Shown here piece by piece: positions 1 through 11,172 of a stretch of DNA of 43,226 nt. This DNA is from Rodentolepis nana (Eukaryota > Platyhelminthes > Cestoda > Cyclophyllidea > Hymenolepididae): NCBI GenBank assembly GCA_900617975.1, contig UZAE01000074.1, forward strand, positions 1 to 43,226, in the 5' to 3' direction. Made by a program: the position numbers and the translations under genes. Numbering within the stretch: position 1 is the first letter of the stretch; every line of letters starts with the position of its first letter. The notes beneath the pieces are model-generated. The model did not search any database, was not told the origin of the DNA, and saw only the letters and a program-made list of their open reading frames with translations.

Positions 1-126
1 TGCCTTTCTTTTAAGGCTTCATCTCCATATACGGCACATAACTTCTTTTGTGCTTGCGATGCGTTCTTGGCTTTTTCAGAAGTAATACAATAAAATGTGT
101 CGGAAGTGCACGTCCTGCTCTTTCAT
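1..126 (-). pseudogene. mariner transposase, N-terminal fragment, frameshifted
   Basis: Reading the minus strand from an ATG at 126, 16 codons give MKEQDVHFRHILLYYF and then a TGA (78-76). One nucleotide later the neighbouring frame continues without a stop from 77 to 3, with the stretches KNASQAQKKLC and AVYGDEALKER. This is the expected order of the first helix-turn-helix of mariner-family transposases, which bind the terminal inverted repeats. The two frames fit the family pattern if one extra base sits after the YYF codons, so I read this as a +1 frameshift in a dead copy. The catalytic DDD domain would lie to the left of the window. No terminal repeat is certain. A possible element end is the AACCTA near 187-192, about 65 bp before the ATG, which is short for this family. 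The subfamily is not assigned. Confidence 0.85.
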
Positions 127-1090
127 TTTTAAATTGAAATAAAACAAAACTAAAGAATTAAACAAAAAAAAATTTTTTACTAATTAACCTAGAAGCCCTT
201 ACAGTAAGAAAAGAATATAGGTTAGATGCTCTGGCCACGTTAACGAAAGAAAAGAAAGTATAGAGTGAATCTGTCAACAAAAACGGCAATGCCTTAGTTG
301 CCAACCCAATAGTAAAGGGTCAGGATTTGGTAAGTGCTATTAAAAATCAGCACTTTGGTTCATAGTCAAAACATTTTCTACTATCCTTGGTGTTGTGTGT
401 ACCTCCAGTGGAATATATGACCATTAAACCACTTCTTTATGGTCATCTAATGAGTTCGCTTATGATTTGCACTAAAAACACTTTTCAACTTAGCGAACAA
501 CAACTCATACTAGGACATACCATCTAAAGGTGAAATATTAACTTGCAAATATATAAATCAATTCAATTTTGTCGAACTATTGAAAATGATGAATGCTTTT
601 AGGATGTCGAGTTTCATTACTGAATAAATTTTGTATTTATTTTTCACTAAGTGGAGTTGATAAAAATAACGTGTATGAGCGTTAGCACCCAACCATCCCC
701 CAACCTATTCTGAAAAGATTTTTTATTATCTTTGGGTTCGGCAACTTCTAATCTAGATGGGACTACCCCCATAGCAACATCAAATTGCATATATTTTAAC
801 AGAGCAGAAAACCACAACAATGTTTCGAAAAATCTTTAGTTATTTAAGTAGGTTTGAATAATAAATAAATCAAAAACATTTTCCTTTGATCGGGAATCTA
901 AGCAATCATGTTTTGCGAAGCTTACTACTCGCCATTCACTTCAGTAATCATGCAGGTATGTTCCTCATGAAAAGCACTTATTAATATTTGAACTCAAATT
1001 TTCTCATAAAATGTTCAATCGGGTTTAATCTAATTATTTTAATTTATGTGAATGAACTGCTAAGAATTCTGGAATCAAGTGTGTTTACTA

Positions 1091-1119
1091 TTTTAGTCGC
1101 CTTTAAAGGACGACTGAAA
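1091..1119. repeat. near-perfect palindrome
   Basis: Arms TTTTAGTCG and CGACTGAAAA pair over nine positions (one T-G wobble). They enclose CCTTTAAAGG, itself a perfect 10-bp palindrome, with one unpaired A at 1110. No function is evident. It could be a protein-binding dyad or chance. Confidence 0.5.
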
Positions 1120-2418
1120 AGGAAAAAAATATTCAAAGACGAAGGCGTATTGTAAACCAATCTTTCATTATTTATATTTTAACTAATTTGAATGCATGTT
1201 AAAGTTTTGGGTTTGATTTAAATGATTTGATATTCACCGGTAATGCAAACGAAATAATTGCACCGAAACGCATTTTGAAATTCAAGATTAAAAAAATTAA
1301 ACTAACTAGAAGTGAATGATGGTAGTGGGTAGTATTTGAGAGTTAAAAGCAACACTCACAATGAGAGGGTGGAAACACATTATAGTATTTTAGAATTCAA
1401 AACAATACCTTTTTCCTTTTCATTTGGCGTCAAGGATGCAAAAATTTATCTTTTGGGAAGTAAAAGCCGTCAAAACGGATAAGATCAGTATAACATTTTA
1501 GTTAATTTTCCTTAAGAATCCAAATTTCATTTTTGAAGAAGGTTTATCGAGACTGAAATCACCCCTCCCCCACCCATGAATAATCTTACAGTTAGGAAGT
1601 AGTTTGACTTTGTGTGATTTACAACATCAGAGTTAGAAACGAATGGCAAAGTTTTGGCTTTAAAGTCAGAGAACTGACACAGACGTAGACAGTGCCACAT
1701 GCTCAATCAATTAACTACTTGACGTTCGCCAACTTGCAATGTTTCAGAGGATGCATATTTTGCCTTACTTGGTTTAGCAGTCGAATGAAAACAAAGAAAG
1801 CCTATAAAATATTTAACTTTTTCCTCCACTGTTTAGTCCTTGCTCAGCTTGAGCAATCTATTCCAACCTCTTCCTGATGATGTAATCTTGTAAATTATGC
1901 CAATATCACTCACCGTCAACGCTGTTTTTCATTGGATGACAAAACTAAATAAATTGAAATGGCAGCATTGATTTAAATTGTCGACTATCCGGTTGCATAA
2001 CCTCGAGGCAGAATGAGAAGAAATTGATTTGAAATATTTAATAAAATATTAAACACTTCAATTTCGGCAATCAATTAAAGCCTCCATATATAAAAATAAA
2101 ATGATTGTAATATTTAAGTACATTTTAAATGATTTTCATGAACGACTTCATTTTCCCCTCATTAGAGACGACATTTATCCGCAAGAAAATGACTCTGACA
2201 AAATTGACATGTTTTTACGATGGTGGTAAACTTTTATTCGGTAATAAATTTCTACAGTTTTATGGATCTAATGCAAAAAACAAATGTATTTTATCATATT
2301 TTATTTTCATAGAACTTTATGAAATATAAAAAGCTGCTTTCATGGAAGAAAAGAGAAGCCACAGTAATTTTGTAAATGAATAGAATAAATGGATACAGCA
2401 GTAATGCAGTTCGGACTC

Positions 2419-2442
2419 TTTGAGTAGCCTCCTCTACTCAAA
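2419..2442. repeat. 9-bp perfect hairpin
   Basis: TTTGAGTAG (2419-2427) and CTACTCAAA (2434-2442) are perfect reverse complements around a CCTCCT loop. There is no adjacent gene and no T-tract suggesting an RNA polymerase III terminator. Confidence 0.45.
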
Positions 2443-3480
2443 TCCCAAACCTGTTACAACAGTTCAGACACGAACAAGTAATGGATATAGAGAACAAAGA
2501 ATATCGTCAAATTCATTCAGCCAAGTAGTGTAGCCTTAATGAGCAATGACAAGTACAAACCCATTCTATCTTAATGGAAATTTTGACAGGGGCCAGCCTT
2601 TCTTATTATATTACAATTTCGAATCAGACTTTTAGGAAGAACATCATATTAGTGACACCAAAGACGTATAGTTTTGTTAATTCAATTTTATTCTTCTACA
2701 TTCAAATGGTATACCCATAAATATAAAACAGCAAGAAAAGTGTGTGTGTGATTAGTTTAAATGTCACTGAATTAAGAAAGTGCAGTTAACTGTCACCACC
2801 AAATTTACATTTGAAAGTAGCGACAGCAATCGGCCAGAAGAAATTGCTAAGTTTGCGCAACAATAATTTAGTTTACTTCGTAATACTTTATGTCAAAATA
2901 AAGACTATGGTTGGTGAACAATTACAAATGCATGGTGTTACGCCATTGATCGTAGTAGAATAGACTTCAAGGGTATTAGCCTCCAACCCTGGTTATTTCG
3001 TTTGATCCTGTGCCGGCGTTTTCTGTGTGTTTTTTGAAAGTGATGAATAATTAGTTTCCTATTAATCTTCGTGTGTCCTTGGGGAAATGACTCCCTTTCA
3101 CAATGGTGTAAATAAACGGCCATTGGGGAGAGACGGAGTTCTTAAGCCAATAAAATATCATCTGCTTTGTAGCTCTTTGTCAAACTTTATTCAAACCACC
3201 TTCCACCTTAAACTTGATGATATTCACGAGTTATTAGAGAAGTTAGTATACAACTACCAGAGTTGCCGTTTGTCTGAACAAATTTAGTAGCTTTTAGCAC
3301 TGACCACATTTTGCTGAAATCTTAAGTGTCAAAGTGCTTAAATTATGTTCATTTTTGCTTTCAATAAACGTCACTTCAATTTTTTCCTGAATTTCCGTAA
3401 AGTCCTAATTTCACATGTACTCGAATATCGTTTCTAAAGTGGCGATGAAAGTGAGACAGAAAAACCAGTTTCCAACCAAT

Positions 3481-3496
3481 TATATATATATATATA
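3481..3496. repeat. (TA)8 microsatellite
   Basis: Eight uninterrupted TA units followed by AT-rich sequence. Confidence 0.95.
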
Positions 3497-6400
3497 AATT
3501 TTTTTAAAGTTCAATATGACATTGTTCTTTATTTTAATTGAAAGCGTTCATGATTATCCAATGTAAATCATTCAATTGACATCTGTTTTCAACATTTCGC
3601 AAACTTAACTCTAACTAATTTTTCAATTTTATTTCACTTTGAGTACAAGCATAGATTTCGTTTCGAAATTTAGAAAAACCGCGGGCTCAAATTAAGTTAG
3701 GCATAACTAAATTTTCTCAATTTTTAATCTTTTTTCTTCAAAATTTTCTACCGTTTAGTAATCTAACCTGACTTAACTTAAATAAATTGTTTATACGATT
3801 TCTGTTGTTCAAATTGGACAGCCACTGTGGTATTAAGAGCATTAGAAAAGACAACTTCAAAGTGCATTGAAAATCTAAGAGTAATTTTATCTGTTGATAA
3901 AGCTATAAAAGATAAATTTTTAAACATTAACTCTGAAATAACTAGATGTTAAAAAGGGTATATTAACCCTATTTACTAAAAATCGACTTAAAAATGTTAA
4001 TGTTAACAAATATTCTATAAGCATTTTAAGTTAGAATATAGATATAGAGTAAAAATTGATTTGCTTTATCCAGTGTTTCAGCCTAAAATAATTTTACAAA
4101 ATGAATGGGATATTCAGGAAATTAAAATGTAAAATACTTCGTTATTCATCTCTAACTTTTTGCTAGTGTTAGAACAAAGTTTTCGTTTGTTATATAATAA
4201 TTGAAATGAGATAATATTTTTCGATCCTTTAAAACAATCCATTCGAGATATTTCCTTGACAAAATAAGTAAATTGAATTTCCCGAATAAAAAGACTGCCA
4301 AAACTCGGCCAACAGTGGCGTTATCTCCACAAACCAATGGGTGGGCCAATGATTGAACTATGAGTCATAAAAATGCAGGTCGATACGGACAATTTGAATC
4401 TTATTTTGTTTGAAGAATTTTATTCTGCTCCTTTCTAAAGTTATATTTCCTTAAAATTTATTTATGATAACTAGAAACGGATGACTGCTAAGATTTTGCA
4501 ATAGTGAAATTTTTTGCAGTGTTTTTAAACATTTTCTTGAATCTCGGGTTTGCTCGATTTGTCCTCTAAAATGAAATTAAAATGGTCAACATTACTTACG
4601 TTTCGTTTTGATTTTATGCTTAAAAGTGGCGCATTTATTAATGATTTCAAACAAACCTTTGATTTGCACGAATCAGTTGCTGGATTGCTTTGGCGCCGTA
4701 AAGGTAAATTCACCAGCTTGACAATTATAATACGCTAATTCCAAATATTTGCAACACTAACCAGCATACACATTTTTCTTCTTGGAAATGCCAATTCGGA
4801 TCAATTAATTCCATACCAACCACGTCGATTTCATTATAATAGCATAACTTGGGAAAATATTTCTATTATTGAATTTCGTTTTGGGTATAACGGATATTGA
4901 TCAATAAATGAATTGCTATTTTATGAATGTAACGTTTAGATCTAATTCCCATTTTTAATGAAAAACTCAAATAATTTCAACAACCCTTTCAAATACAACC
5001 AGGTGAATTCCTTTCAGTTTCAATTTATAGAAACTTCGTACCAATAAATAATCCATTCAGTATAGTCAATTATTCTGCTTTGATGGGAAATAAGATTTCC
5101 TCCATTTTGAACCCCACTTTCAATGAAAACTGAACCGATGTCCCGAACCGGATTTGGTCGAGAAGTAACATCTCTCATGACGATTAGTAAAAGTAAATAT
5201 TTTTAAGTAAGCACATACTTCATTACGATCTGGAATTTATGCATGTTGTTGGCACACCAAGCGTTTATTTTTAGATTTAAAACAATAAAATGCATACGCA
5301 TATTAAAAACAAATATGATGTTGAAATCAGCAAAGCATTTTAAATGTCTTTCTTGAGATTTCATGCTTTAATTACAATTGCCATCTTCGTTTGCGCTTGT
5401 CATTTCGTGTTCCTAAAGTTTGTATTTTAAATATTTAAAAATGCACAGTACTAACCTGTCGAAATGCTATTCATTTGGTTGACATCTATTTGACCAACTA
5501 TTACAAAGCAATATTTTCAAATTAAGCATTTAGAGGTAATTGCAAGAATTACTATTAGTAAAAGTGAACCTAAAACCTTGCACATATTGACCATAAAACA
5601 ATTTTCCCATTCTCAGGTTGATGTCAAACGCATCTCATTTATTTCAGCCAAATTTAATATTTTCCAAGATCTGATTTCGTAACTTTCGTTTCTGCCACAC
5701 GTCTGCTGAAATTGACATTCGAAAACTGCGACTCTTCAAATTCTCCTATCAAACATCCTCTGTGGTTTCACTTAAATTTGACCTTTGACGTCACCCACTC
5801 TGTCTCCAATCACTCTTATCAAGGTAATGTTAATAAGAAATCGTTTGCCTTCTTTCATTCATCTATATTTAGTGATTACAGAATTTTGCTCTTGTACAAG
5901 CCTATAAATGTTAGGTTGTTTTGGGGTCAAATTTGTCTTCTTCACACTATCTCTATTTATTTCAGAGCAGTTCTCACTTCAAGAATTGAATAAAAAGAAA
6001 AGACTACTTAAGTAATATTTTTATTAATAGAAGACTTATGCGGCAGATTTCTAACAACCCGGCACCGACACTAGCCAAATTAATGAGGCGTTAGTATGAA
6101 TTAGAAGATTTTATGACTTTAATGAATATCAGAATTAGCTTAAAGAATTGATAAAATAAAAACGTGGGTAGATCTCAGAATTCCAACAAGAGAAACGTTC
6201 ACTGCCTGCAGATTTATTAAAATTTGGGGTCTAAATATAACTGAGCAACTTTAGCAACCATGGTAGCACTTAAGATACTAATTTCATTTAATGATAATAG
6301 GTCTACCTATTATGATGCTTTATTTCCTAAAGAAGACCAAATTTCTCTTGATGCCAAATTACTAGCGAGTAGATCTTTTTTTAAATTCTCTAAAAATATT

Positions 6401-7807
6401 GAACCTACGTTATATTCTAGACATGACTCCAACATTTTAGCAAAATTGTTTTGATAAACTTTGTACGTACTTTTCCTTGACCTTTTAATATTCCCAATAA
6501 ATTAAATACTTATCTATAAAAATAATTAAATATTTTGGACGTAATCTTAAACTTTTATGAGATTTTATTTATTACTCTGTGACGGAGAACATTGATCTCC
6601 AACAGAAAAAAAATAAACTAGAATTAAGTTGGTATTCAATGTGCAGTTTCAAAAATTGCCCTTAATTACGCACAATGCGCTGGACGAAACGGCAGACCCG
6701 AAACATGATTTTCACTTTTTTAAACACCGAGTAGCCGACACGTTAATTACACTAATTTCTAGCCACTTACGGTCTCTATCATTTTTCCTGAAAGATTTTG
6801 CTAATAAAACTTGAAGCTATGTTACCAAGTCTATGTATCATAACATTACTTAATTTCTGTTATCCATCTTCCTGTTTATTGTTTTGAGCCTTATCAGTCT
6901 CCTTGCTATGCGGATTATTATTTTATCACTAAAATATTATTCTATCACTATTCATATGTGGGAGTACGTGCAAAAATATTTGTTTGCAATTAACCTAACA
7001 AATTACTAATGAGGTACAAAATTCATTATTTTATTTCTTCTCTTATTTGATAAATTAGGATTATTTAATAAAATTTAGTAACCTTCAAATAAATTTTACC
7101 TCAAAATCTGTTTTCGAAACCGTCAAATCATGTTTGAACTTATTAATATCAACATCATGTAAAACGGAATACACAGATTAATAAATATCTGAAAAGGTTA
7201 TTGAATTTGGACGGACTTTGCTATTCATGAACCAAGAAACGGATCCAAGATATATGAACTTTCAGATTTAGAAAGGAAAGTTCCCAAATTTGTTAAAATA
7301 ACAGTTAGTTGAATGATCCGTTTAACAGTCCAGAAATGAAGAAAAATTTTCAAAATATGTTTGAATCTACTGATTTCTAGTTCATATTATTGAGGGATGA
7401 TTGTGTTAATAAAAAAATGCATTAATCTATCCAGTAGTCAATTATTGCATTTTAAGGGAATGATTAATTAATTTTATTCATGAATTTCGGCCATATATTT
7501 ATTTTTTAGGATGATAAATGGCATGCGATTAAATTAACTAGCTGCAAGTGACTTGGTGAGTATAATTTTTAAAAGCATTTTTCTGATTTAGTCATATAAA
7601 AAGAAACAAATCAAACGTTGGCGCCCACTTCATATATTTGTCATTGAATATTTAGAAATTGCAAACGTTTTGGGCAAATTTGAAGTTTATCAAAAAAAAG
7701 CAATTTTGGGATATTTAAAATGATTAAACCAAAGTGCTTGCTCACAAACAAAGAATAAATATACGACAAATTTAGTAAATCCGACTTATAAAATGTGAAG
7801 TGGAAAT

Positions 7808-7856
7808 GTCTCTGGCTCTGTGGATAACGCTTAAAACGTATGGGTTCAACGATTAG
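7808..7856 (+). repeat. tRNA-like relic, possible tRNA-derived SINE head
   Basis: TGGCTCTGTGGATAACGC at 7813-7830 resembles a tRNA D-arm/A-box (TRGCNNAGYGG followed by ATAACGC). GGGTTCAACGATT at 7842-7854 resembles a T-loop/B-box. The gap between the two boxes is only about 12 bases, so most of an anticodon arm is missing and this cannot be a working tRNA. A decayed tRNA pseudogene or the head of a tRNA-derived SINE fits best. It may also be chance. Confidence 0.4.
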
Positions 7857-8002
7857 TTATGAATCACTGAAATTTGCTTATCAGAAAATGTGTAATGAAT
7901 GTGCTGATAAAAGGAGACTGCTGATCATTTAATAAATCTAGAAAACACAAGAGATTATTGGCTTAATACTTTAATCGGTCCTTAATATTTCAGACATTAT
8001 TA

Positions 8003-8042
8003 TTTTTACTTCAAATGGCAGGATTAATGATATTTATCATTG
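8003..8042 (-). mobile_element. tiny 5'-truncated copy of the short repeat family (copy H)
   Basis: ACTTCAAATGGCAGG followed by ATGATATTTATCATT matches the tail end of the family described under the copy at 31322-31639, in the same inverted orientation. It shares ATGATATTTATCATT with the fragment at 15339-15386, whereas the long copies read GATAGTTATCATT, so these two may belong to an older or separate subfamily. No clear target-site duplication was found. Confidence 0.6.
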
Positions 8043-10832
8043 AACATAACTTCAAAGTTTTCACCATTTCATTCGCTGCAAATTCTTTACCACTAAACTA
8101 ACATCTATAAAATTTTATACGGTTAATTCACACATAGAAACATTGAATATTAGTCTGAAATGATATTATTAGTTTCAAATTTCTACATTTTCCATTTCTT
8201 TAAGACGGCTTAACTTTTACAATCCAGTTCTTTCCAAATTATTTTTTTAAAACTGCGGTCTTTTATACTATCTTACTGTTTAGTAAAAAATAGTTTTTTC
8301 ATTATGAAATTGACATTATTGCACTGATTCACATTTTGGTCATACGTTTGTATTTTTATAAGACTTCTCCACGTTATTTTTCTTCTGAAAAAAATTAATA
8401 CCTTCGGCTTAATTGGCATTTAGTGGATTTCGGTCAGTGCCTTATGGTAAACAGCGTTTAGTACTTCCATCGCGCATTTGCTTTTAACAGAGTTTGAGTT
8501 TTTCTAAGAGAGTTTTGTCAGTATCGATGAGAGATTGATGAGATTTAAGTTAATTTATAAGGTATATGTATTTGTAGCCCATGAAACTCTATATCACTTG
8601 ACCGTTCTTCTTACACCTTCTATTATTTAACACTCCTTGATTGAATTAACGGTCAAGCATAGCTTCGCGCGGCGTCTTCGCTTGAATAAGGCCTATAAGG
8701 TTTTATTGGAGTTTGGAGAGTAGGTAATTTTTGCATTAACTGAGCAAAATTATGATTAAAACAATGAAAATTTGAGCGCCTTTAAGCAACAATTCGAACC
8801 TAGTGTCTCATATCTACCTGGTTAGATTTGCTATTTGTCGAATATGATATTAGCTTAATTGTTTAAGCAATATACTTACATGGATTTGAAATATCAATAA
8901 TGCACATGGAATTTTGCAACTCGAATAATTCATAAATAAAACTACCAGCAATAAAATGTTATTCATGGTAAATCAAACTAAACAAATATTTATTTAAGAG
9001 TTGGATTAAGCCTAAAAGTAGTAACTATCGACTACGAAATGTTATTAAAAGTGTCTACAATGAGGAGGGATGGAACGTAGGTGGTTGTGACACCTGAACA
9101 TTTTATAGACTTTAGGAGCTAAAGAGTTCTCTATTTTTTAAGTGACTAGGGCGATGGTGAAATAGAAAAAGAAACAATCAAATTATGCAATAGGTCGTAA
9201 ATAAGGAAAAAATAGAAATTTTGAGTTAAATAAAATGGACAGATTCTTATATTATTGCATGACGCTGGATCTAGGATATAATAAGCATCAATGAATAACT
9301 TAATGAATATTTTTGTGAATTCAATTCAGAAATAAAAGAAGTTGGCTGTGCGTTAATGGCTTCCTCTGTTGATAAAATGAAATCTCTAATATTAGAGCTG
9401 CATTATTTTACATGAGCACTAATAAGATAACAGTTTTGGTGAAATTTAATGTTTAATCTCTTTTTTACGACATATATAGTGAAAACTTGCTATTAAAGCC
9501 ACGAAAATAGTTATCAGGTTTTTTTTCTTATTTTTAAAAATATATAAATTGTTGCTTTTGGTTATTGCTGATAAACGGCTTTGGTAACAAAGGAATATCG
9601 CTTTAAGCATCAATTTATTATACATCATCTCGAAACGATACCGTTGCCATATGGTTTCCATTAAATTATGTCCAAAATGGATCAAACGTAACCATTAATA
9701 CAACTGTCCAAACAACAATACTTTAATAGACAACAATGAAACAGTTTTACAGAATTTATTCAATAGCCGTATACACTTTAAAAATGTCATCATTTATATT
9801 TCAGATTTTCTATTTGGAAAATCTAAGACCATATATTAACCAAGTATTTAATTATATTTTTGAGGGATATATTGCAGCATTTATATAGGTTGCGTGTGAA
9901 TAAATTCCTAAAACTGCAACAAAAATTATTTATTTTTGTTAAAAATGATTCAAATTATACTTTAACGTTAGTTTAATGAAGACACCAAAAAAATACTGGA
10001 TAGGAGAATATACAATAATAAATAATTTATAGAGCTAAGTTTGTTTAGTATAATAACTAATAGAATAAGTTTCAACTATGAACACTTATCGTATTAATGA
10101 TTTTTATTTATTTAATTCTCTTTTATGTCTTGTAATTTACACCCCGGGCTTCAATATTTTAAATACCTCAAGAGTTCAAATTATATTGAATTTTAACAAA
10201 TAAATAAGTAACTGATAAACATTTTAGATATTTGTACTGGACAATCATTGCAAATATTTGTTAAATGTGAAAAATATTTATTCAGTAATATTTAATATTG
10301 TTACCTTTCGTAAAGCTTTCGAATCGAATTCATCATCGTTTCTTATTTATAAGCAAGCAAAATATTTTCCTTCAGAAGGTTGCAAACAATTATCCTGATT
10401 TTCATCATATTAAACTAATATTGGTGAATTAAATTAAGTCTTTCGAGAAGTTTTTATGATTATTTTCTGTTCCGTTATTCTCAAGAATAATTTTGATTTC
10501 TATACATTTAATTTTACTATTATTTTTACAGTTCTAATTGAGAAATTAAGAGAGATCTCATTGAATTTATTTTGCAAGTTTTCTGTGTGTTTAAATATTG
10601 CTAATTTAGTACCTGGCAATGTTTGTCTAATGAAAGGATAGCTACTTGAATACGATTTTGGTGGAAGAGACATTAAAATGAGTAAGTCATTAGGTATTGA
10701 GAGATGTACGCTATTTTTAATTCGTTACGTTCATAAGACCTTAGAAGCATTTTTTATAAATTATGTTTCATTATTTAAAAGAAACCGGAATAAATTCATA
10801 AAAGGATACATAAATGGAATTATAAAAATTTG
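8043..10832. other. non-coding stretch, no gene recognised
   Basis: No supported gene. The only notable structure is a perfect 10-bp inverted repeat (8597-8606 and 8648-8657) next to a CpG-containing patch at 8660-8683. The frame at 9446-9685 (minus) is lysine/isoleucine-rich with no recognisable domain and was not called. Confidence 0.6.
8597..8657. repeat. 10-bp perfect inverted repeat, 41-bp spacer
   Basis: CTTGACCGTT at 8597-8606 is the exact reverse complement of AACGGTCAAG at 8648-8657. A short GC-rich patch containing CTTCGC twice follows at once (8660-8683). It could be the remnant of a small DNA transposon or a structured transcript. No target duplication was identified. Confidence 0.45.
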
Positions 10833-11158
10833 TTTATTTATTTCAAATAGCAGGCGTTTTGATAGTCATCATTAGCCCCTTAGCTGACCTTGGAGTTTCA
10901 CAGAAAGGATGAGGAATATCAAAGTAACAGAAAGTCGAGAGTGGGGGGAGAAACAGAAGAGTGATTCACAGATGTAAACGCTAGAGACACAAAGGCAGAG
11001 AAAAGGTAAGATGAGTACTGTGGAAGGGGTCGAATATGACAAACAGTCGGGTCATGGTAGTTTGTAATTGAGAAATCAGCTACCGGTAAATAGACTTCTG
11101 TCGTATGAGCATACATTGCCCAGGGTGCACCACGTGGTGATAAGTCCATCTAGTATCC
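10833..11158 (-). mobile_element. short retroposed element, near full length (copy A)
   Basis: About 326 bp. Read on the minus strand it begins at the degraded 5' end near 11158, passes a leader that includes GGTGCACCCTGGGCAA, and ends in GCCTGCTATTTGAAATAAA, an (AAAT)-type tail. The left flank AATTATAAAAATTTG (10818-10832) and right flank AAATTAAAAATTG (11159-11171) look like a decayed target-site duplication. The open frame on the minus strand at 10919-11149 is simply the repeat read in sense and has no independent support as a gene. Confidence 0.85.
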
Positions 11159-11172
11159 AAATTAAAAATTGT

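Larger units (their letters stand above)
127..7807. other. non-coding stretch, no gene recognised
   Basis: AT-rich sequence with dense stops in all frames. The open frames here (for example 5712-5993, 6260-6454 and 6629-6814) are short, show no recognisable domain and have the F/I/L/K/N-rich make-up expected of chance frames in AT-rich DNA. Visible structure is limited to a near-perfect dyad at 1091-1119, a 9-bp hairpin at 2419-2442 and a (TA)8 tract at 3481-3496. It could be intergenic or intronic. Confidence 0.6.

Noticed and set aside
5712..5993. 93-codon open frame
   Set aside because: No domain, no splice or promoter context, and composition consistent with chance.
10919..11149. 76-codon minus-strand open frame
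   Set aside because: It is copy A of the short retroposed element read in sense. The frame is not kept open in the other copies.
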